49,131 nucleotides of DNA, taken from positions 1-49,131 of the forward strand of contig JAJEBE010000062.1 of NCBI GenBank assembly GCA_022822545.1. The letters run 5' to 3'. Each line of letters opens with the position of its first letter. The stretch's first letter is position 1. Below the pieces are notes generated by a model. The model had not been told where the DNA came from. It did not search any database and saw nothing but the letters and a program-made list of their open reading frames with translations. This document shows, in pieces, positions 1 through 7,573 of the stretch. The stretch comes from Anaerolineae bacterium. GTDB lineage: Bacteria; Chloroflexota; Anaerolineae; Aggregatilineales; Phototrophicaceae. A program made the position numbers and the translations under genes.

Positions 1-759
1 CTTGTCGACCAGCCGGCCGCGGGCGTCGGGCGCGTGCGGCTCAACCGGCCCAAGGCGCTCAACGCCTTGAATTCGCCCTTGATGGACGAAGTGATGCAAG
101 CCATGTCCGCTTTCAACGACGATGAGACCATCGGCGCGATGATCCTCACTGGAGACGACAAAGCCTTCGCCGCCGGCGCGGACATCAAGGAGATGGACGG
201 CAAGACGCAGATTGACATGTTGATGGCGCGCTCGCTGATTGACCGCTTCGATATTCAGAAGCTGAGCAAGCCGATCATCGCCGCGGTTTCCGGCTACGCG
301 CTTGGCGGCGGCTGCGAGGTCGCCATGAGCTGCGACATGATCGTCGCTTCGGAGACGGCGGTCTTCGGCCAGCCGGAGATCAACCTGGGCATTATCCCCG
401 GCGCCGGCGGCACACAACGCCTGACCCGCGCCGTCGGCAAAGCGCTGGCTATGGAAATCATGCTGACCGACCGCAAGCTCAGCGCGCAGGAAGCCTTGCA
501 TTACGGCTTGGTCAATCGCGTAGCGCCGCTGGATGAATATATGGATGTGGCGATTGGCATCGCGCAGAAGGTCGCGCGCCGCTCGCAGGTCGCCATCCGC
601 CTGACCAAAGAGGCGATCAACAAAGCCTACGAAACCTCGCTGGAAGAAGGTTTGGCGCTGGAACGGCGCAACTTCCTGATCGCCTTTGGCTCGGAAGACA
701 AAGCCGAAGGCATGCGCGCCTTCATCGAAAAGCGGCGGGCGGAATGGAAAAACCGCTGA
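1..759 (+). CDS. Enoyl-CoA hydratase/isomerase (crotonase) family, 5' end outside window
   Basis: The frame is open from base 1, so the N-terminus lies upstream; the GTG at 34 is an internal Val codon, not the start. The visible 252 residues cover most of a short-chain enoyl-CoA hydratase (usually about 260). Visible motifs are VRLNRPKALNAL, the oxyanion-hole stretch AFAAGADIKEM, GGGCE and GQPEINLG. The Glu of GGGCE and the Glu of GQPE, 20 residues apart, match the two catalytic glutamates of true hydratases, so hydration of 2-trans-enoyl-CoA in fatty acid or amino acid degradation is likely. The ATG of the next gene lies 14 nt before this stop, so the two are probably translationally coupled. 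Confidence 0.93.
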   Translation, partial: LVDQPAAGVGRVRLNRPKALNALNSPLMDEVMQAMSAFNDDETIGAMILTGDDKAFAAGADIKEMDGKTQIDMLMARSLIDRFDIQKLSKPIIAAVSGYALGGGCEVAMSCDMIVASETAVFGQPEINLGIIPGAGGTQRLTRAVGKALAMEIMLTDRKLSAQEALHYGLVNRVAPLDEYMDVAIGIAQKVARRSQVAIRLTKEAINKAYETSLEEGLALERRNFLIAFGSEDKAEGMRAFIEKRRAEWKNR

Positions 760-1358
760 GCCTGACCCTGCTTTACACCGGCGGCATCGCTGGCGATCTG
801 GCGCGGCTGCCCCGCCTGCATACCTACTTGCAGCGTTTGAAACGCGGCCATTCCGGCCCTTGCTTGCTGCTTGACCTGGGCGGCTCGTGCAGCGAAACCG
901 TCTGGCATTGCCGCGCGACCGGCGGACGCTCGGCGCTGATCGTCCTCGATGGCATGGGGTATCAGGCCGCCAATGTAGACGGCGCGCTGACCGCCGAGGA
1001 TCGCGACAAGCTGGCGGAGCAAGTCACGATGGGGCTGGTTGATCGACATAATCATTGGCGCATTTCCCTGTGGGCGGCGGCGGAGATCATCGTCGCCCTT
1101 GAACCGGCCGCCCCCGACGCGCGCCTGCAAATCATGCTTGAGCCGGCCGAGTCGACGCGCCTCGACGGCAAGAGCCTGCGCCTGCAAGCTGTCGGCCGCG
1201 GGCAGGTCGGCGAGGCTGCCGTCGATATGCGAAGCGAGGCATCTTTGGTTTCGTCGCGTATACACCCCATGCCGGCTGATACGCCGCCCAACGCCAGCAT
1301 CGCCGGCGCAGTTGATTTTGTGTTGAGCGAGGCGCGCTTGTTTCAGCGAAAGCAGTGA
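744..1358 (+). CDS. Degenerate 5'-nucleotidase/metallophosphatase-like protein
   Basis: This 204-residue protein is not a clear member of a named family. Its first ~95 residues follow the pattern of the N-terminal metallophosphatase domain of 5'-nucleotidases: a start of type LLYTGGIAGDLARLPRL (family: LLHTND-HG), then LLLDLGG (family: LLLDAGD), then ALIVLDGMGYQAANVDGALT (family: a MNALGYDA--GNHEFD-like stretch). The metal-binding Asp, His and Asn/His residues of the family are replaced, so it is probably catalytically dead and binding or structural. It overlaps the crotonase gene at its start and the sulfotransferase gene at its end (GTGA). The family assignment is by eye; the reading frame itself is well supported by the overlaps. 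Confidence 0.7.
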   Translation: MEKPLSLTLLYTGGIAGDLARLPRLHTYLQRLKRGHSGPCLLLDLGGSCSETVWHCRATGGRSALIVLDGMGYQAANVDGALTAEDRDKLAEQVTMGLVDRHNHWRISLWAAAEIIVALEPAAPDARLQIMLEPAESTRLDGKSLRLQAVGRGQVGEAAVDMRSEASLVSSRIHPMPADTPPNASIAGAVDFVLSEARLFQRKQ

Positions 1359-2500
1359 GGATAAAGACCTTGAGCGCGAACAAGCTGGACATCCACGCCC
1401 GCTACCGCGAGCACATGGGCGTGGTCGTCTCGCTCGCCGATTTCCAGTGGACGCGAGGCGAAGCGGTCAGTGCCGAGTCGCTGGTCGCTGACCCTCGCTT
1501 CAGCCTCTACTGCCTGGATCATGACAGTCAGCGCGCTATCTTCACTTCCACCCCCGCCGATATCGACCCCTTGGACGCGCCCTTCATGTATCAGGCGCAA
1601 TTCGACCATGCCGAGTACCTGGTCGCTTTGCCCTATCCCGAATTCCTGCGCCTCGCCGAGCAGATGCCAGCGCCGCGCAACCTGCTCTGCCTGCATAATA
1701 TCGGGCGTTGCGGCTCCACTGTCCTTTGCCGCGCTCTCAACGAGATCGATGGCGTTCTATCCTTCTCCGAGCCGGACGTGCTGACCAACTTCATCGGGCG
1801 GGTCGCCTTGCCGGATGCTGAGCCGGGGCGGCTGCTGCGCGCCTGCGTCGCCTGGCTCTGTCGCCCGGCTATCACCGGCGCGAACCAGCACAGCGTCATC
1901 AAATTCCGCAACCAGGCCGCCGGCACCATGAAGCGCTATGTCGACGCCCTGCCCCAGGCGCGGCATCTGTTCATGTACCGCAACGCGATCGACTGGCTGG
2001 CGTCCTTTCATCGCCTGCGCGTGAATCGTGGCGACAAGCCCAGGCGCTACAGCCGACAACAGGTTATCGAGCAGCAAGCGACGTACTATCAGTGTGACGA
2101 AGAAGTTTTCGAGGCGCTTGCGCCGCCCAAAATCGCGTCATACCTCAGCTTGGAAGGACGCGCCCTGGGCTGGCTCTATATGCTGGGGCGCTACCTTGAA
2201 TTGCGTGAAGGCGGCGCGGACATCGCTGCCATGCGCTACGAGGATTTGCAGGCAAATCGCGATGGCGTCTTATTGGAAGCGCTGCGGCTGATGGGCTTGC
2301 CGGAGTCGGCGCTATCGCAAGCGCTGCGCGCCTTCGAGACCGATGCCCAAGCGGGCACTATCTTCGCGCGGGATGAAGGGCGCGGGAATACGATTCGTTT
2401 GCCGGAGGAGATGCAGGCGACCGTGCGGCGGATATTGAGCGAGCAGCAGGTGATTGACCGGGCGGATTTCGTGCTGCCGGGGACGATTGGTTTGGGGTAA
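1355..2500 (+). CDS. Sulfotransferase family protein
   Basis: The 381-residue product has, near residue 113, LHNIGRCGSTVLCRAL followed by FSEPDVL. This is the 5'-phosphosulfate-binding loop arrangement of PAPS-dependent sulfotransferases (GxxRSGST, then an SEPD segment). HLFMYRN followed by DWLASF near residues 205-215 corresponds to the 3'-phosphate-binding region, and MRYEDL near residue 286 is also typical. The start is GTG in a GTGA overlap with the preceding stop. The acceptor is unknown. The roughly 100-residue N-terminal extension before the nucleotide loop is longer than in minimal sulfotransferases. Its coupling to the degenerate phosphatase-like gene suggests joint function, which is inference. 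Confidence 0.85.
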   Translation: MRIKTLSANKLDIHARYREHMGVVVSLADFQWTRGEAVSAESLVADPRFSLYCLDHDSQRAIFTSTPADIDPLDAPFMYQAQFDHAEYLVALPYPEFLRLAEQMPAPRNLLCLHNIGRCGSTVLCRALNEIDGVLSFSEPDVLTNFIGRVALPDAEPGRLLRACVAWLCRPAITGANQHSVIKFRNQAAGTMKRYVDALPQARHLFMYRNAIDWLASFHRLRVNRGDKPRRYSRQQVIEQQATYYQCDEEVFEALAPPKIASYLSLEGRALGWLYMLGRYLELREGGADIAAMRYEDLQANRDGVLLEALRLMGLPESALSQALRAFETDAQAGTIFARDEGRGNTIRLPEEMQATVRRILSEQQVIDRADFVLPGTIGLG

Positions 2501-2613
2501 CAGGCGGAGTACGGAGCAATACTTTCTCAGCAAGACCAAGCAAATCGTGCGAAAAAGCGAGCCTTGTAGGGGCAATCAATCTGGTCGCCCGCTGCCGCTG
2601 CGACTTGTGATTT

Positions 2614-2700
2614 CGGGCGACATAGTATGTCGCCCCTACACATTCTCATTGTTAGGGGTTCATTATTCTGCGTGAGCCAAGTTCTGACTGGCGAGCGGCT
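2614..2700 (-). repeat. Dispersed composite repeat (palindromic GGGCGA module plus TTGGCTCAC module)
   Basis: Read on the minus strand it begins AGCCGCTCGCCAGTCAG, continues to ACTTGGCTCACGC and ends in a hairpin TGTAGGGGCGAC-atactat-GTCGCCCG. The same two modules in the same order recur at about 28415-28553, 36800-36890 and 45872-46014. The hairpin alone recurs at several more intergenic sites. It fills most of the gap between the convergent sulfotransferase and kinase genes. Confidence 0.75.
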
Positions 2701-2713
2701 ATAGTGATAAATC

Positions 2714-3838
2714 CTAAGGCACAACCCGGCTGTTCAGCATCTCGTTCAAGACCAGGACCAAGCGCCGCAATTCGTCTTCCAGATCCCGGCTGATCCCGTC
2801 CTGAATCAGCGCTTCGCGGAAGAGATCGCGGGCCTCGCGCACCTGTTCCTGCCCCCCGCGCAGCCGCTGCAAACCGGCCCGCATCTGCTCGCGGGCCTGG
2901 CTGCTGGCCGGGCTGGTGTAATAATCGGAGAATTGCCAGCCGTGCTGCGTCGCCACGCGCTGCAAACCGTTGATGAACTCCTGCACGGTCGTGATGCTTT
3001 CAGCCGCGCCTCGTTGCAGCAGTTCGGTGATGCCCTCGCTCAAGCTGGGCTCCATTGAAAAATCAAGGCTGTCGATATCGGTGTAGCGCGCCTCCACCGC
3101 TTCCCGGCTGCTTGGCTGGGGCCGCAGGGAGGTCTTCTGCGGCGACATGCCGGTGAACAGCGGATACAAGACGCCGACGCACATATTATGCACATCTTTG
3201 GTGTATTGCTGGGGCGACTGGGTGCGTTCGTCTTCGAGGCGGCGCGAGCTGTTGAAGTCGATCACCTTCAGATGTACGCCGTCCCAATAAACATGCTCCA
3301 GCTTGTGATCGAGATAGACGATCTGCATGCTGTGCGCCAGATCCAAGAGGGAACTGAATTGCAGCGCCAGCGCCAAACCTTCCTCGCTTGGCAAACGCCA
3401 GCGGCTGTTGGGGCGGTTCGGTTTCATCAAATAGAAGAGGCTGTGATGACGCGGCAGGTTTTCCATCGACAGATAGGGGCGCCAGCCGGCCGCGGCAAAA
3501 CGCGGCAGCGCCTCCTTGAAACCGCGGATATCGCTTTGATACGAGGTGATCTCACCGTTGCGGGGCGCTTCCTCGCGGTCGGAGATGAAGCCGAAGTCAT
3601 AGAGCTTGACGATGTTCGGACTATGCCAGAGCCGCGCCAGAATCTCCGCCTCGTTGCCAAAAGCGCGATATTCCCAGCGCATATCGCCGCTGCTGTCCAG
3701 ATGTTCCGGGCGCATTACCTTGAAGGCGACCGTGCCGCCTGTGCGCAAGTCCACCGCATCCAGCACACGCGCGTAATGCCCCAGCGCGAAGGTATCGATG
3801 AAGTTGTCCAGTTGATACAGTTCTGAAAGTCGCGGCAT
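2714..3838 (-). CDS. Atypical Ser/Thr protein kinase-like protein
   Basis: The 374-residue product (from the ATG at 3838) carries a divergent protein kinase fold. VAFKVM near residue 40 supplies the ATP-anchoring Lys. NEAEIL gives the alpha-C Glu. YLDHKLEHV aligns with HRDLKPENI, keeping the catalytic Asp, Lys and Glu but replacing His, Arg and the metal-binding Asn (now His). VIDFN replaces the DFG triplet. The glycine-rich loop is reduced to ALGHYARVL. About 100 helical residues follow the kinase domain, and no membrane segment is visible. A TTG at 3883 would add 15 residues, but the ATG fits the fold better. Activity is uncertain, since the key Asp and Lys are present but the second metal ligand is not. 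Confidence 0.75.
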   Translation of the reverse strand: MPRLSELYQLDNFIDTFALGHYARVLDAVDLRTGGTVAFKVMRPEHLDSSGDMRWEYRAFGNEAEILARLWHSPNIVKLYDFGFISDREEAPRNGEITSYQSDIRGFKEALPRFAAAGWRPYLSMENLPRHHSLFYLMKPNRPNSRWRLPSEEGLALALQFSSLLDLAHSMQIVYLDHKLEHVYWDGVHLKVIDFNSSRRLEDERTQSPQQYTKDVHNMCVGVLYPLFTGMSPQKTSLRPQPSSREAVEARYTDIDSLDFSMEPSLSEGITELLQRGAAESITTVQEFINGLQRVATQHGWQFSDYYTSPASSQAREQMRAGLQRLRGGQEQVREARDLFREALIQDGISRDLEDELRRLVLVLNEMLNSRVVP

Positions 3839-3985
3839 GACCTGTCCGGCGGGCTGCAGCCGAGCGATGGCATAAAGAGGCAATTTACCAGTTTTCGCTC
3901 GCGAGAAACAGGGTCGCTTTGCCCTTCGTTCCCCCCACGTCGGTTACAATGGCGTCAAACTGCCCTCGACGAGCGGAGCTTATCC

Positions 3986-6481
3986 TTGCGGGCAATCACA
4001 ACACTTATCGTCCTTTGCCTTTGCGTCGGCGGCCTGTCGACCGGCCAGAGCCAGGCGCCAGAGCTGATTGAGGCCGCTCGCCGCGCCGCTTATCCGCCTT
4101 TGCCGGCGTGGGCTGAACCTGCCTCCAGTTCGCTCATACAAGCTCGCGCGACCGCTCTCGGCTGTGATCTGATCAGCGGGCTTCCCCTGCCTGACCCGGT
4201 CGAGGCGCACCGCTTCCAATTCGAACTGGAAGGCGCGCCCTACGCCGTGCACACAAGCGCCGATGGCAGCCTGGCGCAAGTTTGTGACAAGCGCTTTCCC
4301 AACCTGGGCGCGGGCGCGCAGCCGGTCCCACGCGTCGGCGCCGATAGCGATGGCGACGACCTTGCGGATCCAATCGATGAGTGTCCGCAAATCGCCGGAC
4401 TCGCCACGGCCGCGCATCCGGGCTGCCCGCAAGTATCGGCGGCGGACGGCGATGGCGATGGCAGTCCCGACCACCTGGACCGTTGCCCCGCTCAAGCCGG
4501 CGCCGCGGCGGCGGAAGGCTGCGCCATCATGCGCGACGAAGACGGCGATGGCGTACCTGATCACATTGATATTTGCCGCGCTGATTTCGGCCTCATCCGG
4601 GCGGATTTCGCGCTGGGCTGCCCGGCTGATGGCAGCGGCGCCTCGAGCCGACGCCGGGCCGCCGACGATATTTGCCGGGTCAGGGCCGCCGACATGCCCA
4701 TCTATGAGAGCCGTGACGAAACTGCCGCTGTCGTCAGCCGCGCCGGTTCGGCTAACGTGATCGGCAGGAGCGCCGCGCTGGACTGGTATCAAGTGACTGC
4801 CGGCTGGGTCAAAGCCGCCAGCGCGCAACTGACGGGGGCCTGCTACAACATTCCGCTCGTCAATCCGGCGGTCGGCGGCGCGACCGGCTGTTTCCTGCGT
4901 CCAAGCAGCGGGACAGTTAATGTACGGGCGGCGCCGGCGGGCAGGCAAGCGACCCGCCTGCATGAACATGAGCAGCAAGCCGTCCTGGGCGTGAACGCAG
5001 GCGGCGACTGGCTCTTTTATCGCGCCGGCTGGGTCAGCCGCAGCGTACTCGAACTCGCCGGCGATTGCGCCAGCTTGCCCGTCCTGAATCCGGCTCAAGT
5101 CGCCAGCGGCACGGTTCATTTCTGCGCGCCCGAGTACAGCGGCTTCCTGCCGCCGCGCATCGGCATCGGCGAGGCCAACGCGCGCATCGTTTCGGCGACG
5201 CTCGCCAACCGCCTGCGTGCCGAGCCGGATTATCGCGCCGAACAGGTCGGCGAGATCCCGCCGGGAAGCGTCATCGACGCGGTGCTTGATGGGCCTGCTT
5301 GCAACGGTCCCTGGGTCTGGTGGCAAGTCGAATTCAACGGGCAGGTCGGCTGGACGGTCGAAAGCGACATCAACGCCTATCACTATTACCTGGAACCGGT
5401 GGCCGCCGAGAGCGCAGGCGACCGAGCCGGCGGCGATCTTGCGCTATCCGAGACTGTTCAACCCGCATCGAGGCGCCTGATAGTCAGCGCAAATCTCGAT
5501 AGCCTCGCTACTGTGGCATTGTTACGCCTGCCGTCGCCAATAGCCGTCGCCTGGTCGCCGGGGCAAAGGGCGCTGGCGGCAGTGTCCGCGCGCGGCGATA
5601 TAGCGCTCTTCAGCGCGCCGGATTTCATGCCGATCCCCTTTGACCTCGCCCTGCCGGCAACTGCGAGCGCCATCGCCTTCAGCCCGGACGGAAAGTGGCT
5701 GGCGGCCGGCGATAGCGGCGGCGGCCTCACCCTGATCGAGTTGAGCGGCAACCTGCAGGCCCTGCGATCAGTTCCGCTGGGAGAGCAAGCGGGGCCAATC
5801 CGCGCCTTGTCGTGGAGCAAGGCGGGCGACAAACTTGCCGTCATTAGCGGCGACGAAGCGCTCAAGCTGGCGCGTCAAGCCGGCGCCCTCACAGTCTGGC
5901 ATCTTAATGCTTCCGCGCCGGCATCGAGCGACCTCGTTTTGCGCTACCGCTATCCCTATCCGCTGACCTCCGCCGCCTTCAGCCGAGACGGGCGCCGGCT
6001 CGCGATAAGCGGTGAATCGAGCGACAGGGGGCGCGCCGCCCTCTGGATCTACGAGGCAAGCTCCGGCGATCTGGCTTTCAGCAAGGCTTTGGTCCCGATG
6101 CGCGGGCAGGGCTTCGTCCTCGCCCCGCCCAGCGCCGCTCTCGGCGACTTCGTCTACAGCAGCGGCGACAGCCTCTACCAGCTTCGCATTGACAGCGGCG
6201 ATGACCGACGCTTTTATCATCTGGCCGGCGCCGTCTCGGCGGCAGTCGACTTCCGGCCGCAAGTCATACCCGGCGCGGAAGCGCTCATGGCCTTGCGCGC
6301 GGAAGGGCGCAGGGGGATAAGTCAACTCCGAATCGTCAACGCGCTCAATCCTCGCTCGCCTGCTATCAGCTTCCCCGTTGCGCCTTCCGCCATCGCCTTC
6401 AGTCCCGATGGGCGGCTGCTGGCCATCGCCGAAGCAGAGGCTGACCGCGTCCGCCTCCTTGGTGTGGCGGCACAGCGCTAG
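3986..6481 (+). CDS. Secreted multidomain protein: TSP3-like Ca repeats, three SH3b domains, WD40-like propeller
   Basis: The start is TTG with GGAG 7 nt upstream, giving a short cleavable signal peptide (residues 1-20). Residues ~115-215 contain three acidic repeats of the thrombospondin type 3/OmpA-linker kind (DSDGDDLADPIDECP, DGDGDGSPDHLDRCP, DEDGDGVPDHIDIC), which bind calcium in that family. Residues ~230-480 hold three SH3b-like units, each with a Trp-containing GWV motif and a closing Cys. Residues ~500-830 contain AFSPDGKWLA/AFSRDGRRLA/AFSPDGRLLA repeats typical of a WD40/TolB-like propeller. The role is probably extracytoplasmic binding. No catalytic motif was seen. TACAAT at 3945-3950 is a possible -10. 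Confidence 0.85.
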   Translation: MRAITTLIVLCLCVGGLSTGQSQAPELIEAARRAAYPPLPAWAEPASSSLIQARATALGCDLISGLPLPDPVEAHRFQFELEGAPYAVHTSADGSLAQVCDKRFPNLGAGAQPVPRVGADSDGDDLADPIDECPQIAGLATAAHPGCPQVSAADGDGDGSPDHLDRCPAQAGAAAAEGCAIMRDEDGDGVPDHIDICRADFGLIRADFALGCPADGSGASSRRRAADDICRVRAADMPIYESRDETAAVVSRAGSANVIGRSAALDWYQVTAGWVKAASAQLTGACYNIPLVNPAVGGATGCFLRPSSGTVNVRAAPAGRQATRLHEHEQQAVLGVNAGGDWLFYRAGWVSRSVLELAGDCASLPVLNPAQVASGTVHFCAPEYSGFLPPRIGIGEANARIVSATLANRLRAEPDYRAEQVGEIPPGSVIDAVLDGPACNGPWVWWQVEFNGQVGWTVESDINAYHYYLEPVAAESAGDRAGGDLALSETVQPASRRLIVSANLDSLATVALLRLPSPIAVAWSPGQRALAAVSARGDIALFSAPDFMPIPFDLALPATASAIAFSPDGKWLAAGDSGGGLTLIELSGNLQALRSVPLGEQAGPIRALSWSKAGDKLAVISGDEALKLARQAGALTVWHLNASAPASSDLVLRYRYPYPLTSAAFSRDGRRLAISGESSDRGRAALWIYEASSGDLAFSKALVPMRGQGFVLAPPSAALGDFVYSSGDSLYQLRIDSGDDRRFYHLAGAVSAAVDFRPQVIPGAEALMALRAEGRRGISQLRIVNALNPRSPAISFPVAPSAIAFSPDGRLLAIAEAEADRVRLLGVAAQR

Positions 6482-6514
6482 CCTGAGCTTTTCGCTGACA
6501 GCTTGCGGCAAATA

Positions 6515-6523
6515 TGCTAGGAT
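6515..6523 (+). promoter_or_regulatory. Extended -10 promoter element (TGcTAGGAT) for cofE
   Basis: TG-c-TAGGAT ends 39 nt before the cofE ATG. No good -35 is seen, as expected for extended -10 promoters. The same TGnTAnnnT form recurs in front of at least nine other genes here. Confidence 0.5.
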
Positions 6524-6562
6524 GACCTACTGTGCCCGCAGCCTGAAACGAAAGCCGCGTCA

Positions 6563-7375
6563 ATGCCAAAATCTCTGACTGCAACGCCGCTTAGCGCCCC
6601 CGTTCGCGACCAGCCCTTCGACCTGAATGAGGCTATCTTCGACAGCTTGACCGCCGCCAGCCTGAGCCCGCAAGAGGGCGATGTCCTGGCGGTTTCCAGC
6701 AAGTACGCCGCCATCGCCGCCGGCCGGATCGTCCGCCTCGATGATATCCGCCCCTCAGTCCGAGCCGAGGGGCTGGCGCAGCGCTATAACATGAACGCCG
6801 CCATCGCGCAGTTGGTCCTCGACGAAGCTGACCAGATCTTCGGGGGGATTGAACTGGGCTTCCTCTTGACGGCGAAGAGCGGCGTCATCTCGCCGAACGC
6901 CGGTCTTGATCGTTCCAATGTCCCCAGCGGCAAAGTCGTCCTGCTGCCGCGCGACCCCTTTTGCAGCGCCGAAACTATCCGCCGGGCGCTGCAATCTCGG
7001 TTCGGCTGCCGCATCGGCGTCATTCTGACCGACAGTTGGTTGATGCCCGGGCGCTACGGCACGACCGGCATCGCCATCGCCGCGGCCGGCTTCCAGCCCA
7101 TCCGCGATGAACGCGGCAAAGCCGACCTTTTTGGCAATCCCATGGCGGTGACGCAGATCGGCGTGGCGGACGCGCTTGCCGCTTGCGCGCAAATCGTCAT
7201 GGGCGAGCGGGACGAAGCGACGCCCTTCGCCCTCCTCCGCGGCGCAGATCTCGACTTGACCGACGCGCCCCTCTCGGCGGCCGATGTATCAATACCCTGG
7301 CGACACTGTATTTATATCGAGTCGCTGACGCTGGGACTGTTGCCGGCTGACAGGCCGGGCAAAGTCACGGTTTGA
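6563..7375 (+). CDS. cofE: Coenzyme F420-0:L-glutamate ligase (CofE family)
   Basis: The 270-residue product matches the CofE length and motif order: VLAVSSKYAAIAAGRIV (residues ~40-57), GVISPNAGLDRSNVP (residues ~109-123), VILTDSWLMPGRYGTTG followed by GFQPIRDERGKADLFG, and VADALAACAQIVMGE. CofE adds glutamates to F420-0 using GTP and divalent metals, the last stage of F420 synthesis, in the cytosol. The family motif usually reads TDTFGRPWR; here it is TDSWLMPGR, a divergence in the nucleotide/metal site region. No other F420 biosynthesis gene is in the window. It implies an F420-using organism. Confidence 0.9.
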   Translation: MPKSLTATPLSAPVRDQPFDLNEAIFDSLTAASLSPQEGDVLAVSSKYAAIAAGRIVRLDDIRPSVRAEGLAQRYNMNAAIAQLVLDEADQIFGGIELGFLLTAKSGVISPNAGLDRSNVPSGKVVLLPRDPFCSAETIRRALQSRFGCRIGVILTDSWLMPGRYGTTGIAIAAAGFQPIRDERGKADLFGNPMAVTQIGVADALAACAQIVMGERDEATPFALLRGADLDLTDAPLSAADVSIPWRHCIYIESLTLGLLPADRPGKVTV

Positions 7376-7457
7376 AGACTGCCGCGGCCGGCTATTGCCC
7401 GGCGATCACTTTAGCTACACAGATCAACTTGAAATAACACAAAAGATATATTTTTTG

Positions 7458-7487
7458 TTGACTTGTGTACAAAGTCAATGCTACTCT
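7458..7487 (+). promoter_or_regulatory. Promoter with inverted repeat in the spacer, upstream of substrate-binding protein gene
   Basis: TTGACT (7458-7463) and TACTCT (7482-7487) are separated by 18 nt. The spacer carries the inverted repeat TTGTgtACAA (7463-7472) inside a larger imperfect dyad, GACTT...AAGTC (7460-7476). A regulator bound there would block the promoter. The rest of the 7376-7573 gap is AT-rich with no other feature. Confidence 0.5.
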
Positions 7488-7573
7488 GATTATGGACAGG
7501 TTGGTTGTCATCGTGACAAGACAGTCGTCCGCTGCCCCATTTATCAGTTGATCGAAGCAAGGAGTTGACTCGC

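Noticed and set aside
3980..5383. Long open frame on the minus strand opposite the secreted SH3b/propeller gene
   Set aside because: It is the antisense of a gene with clear signal peptide and domains; its product is compositionally biased and matches nothing.
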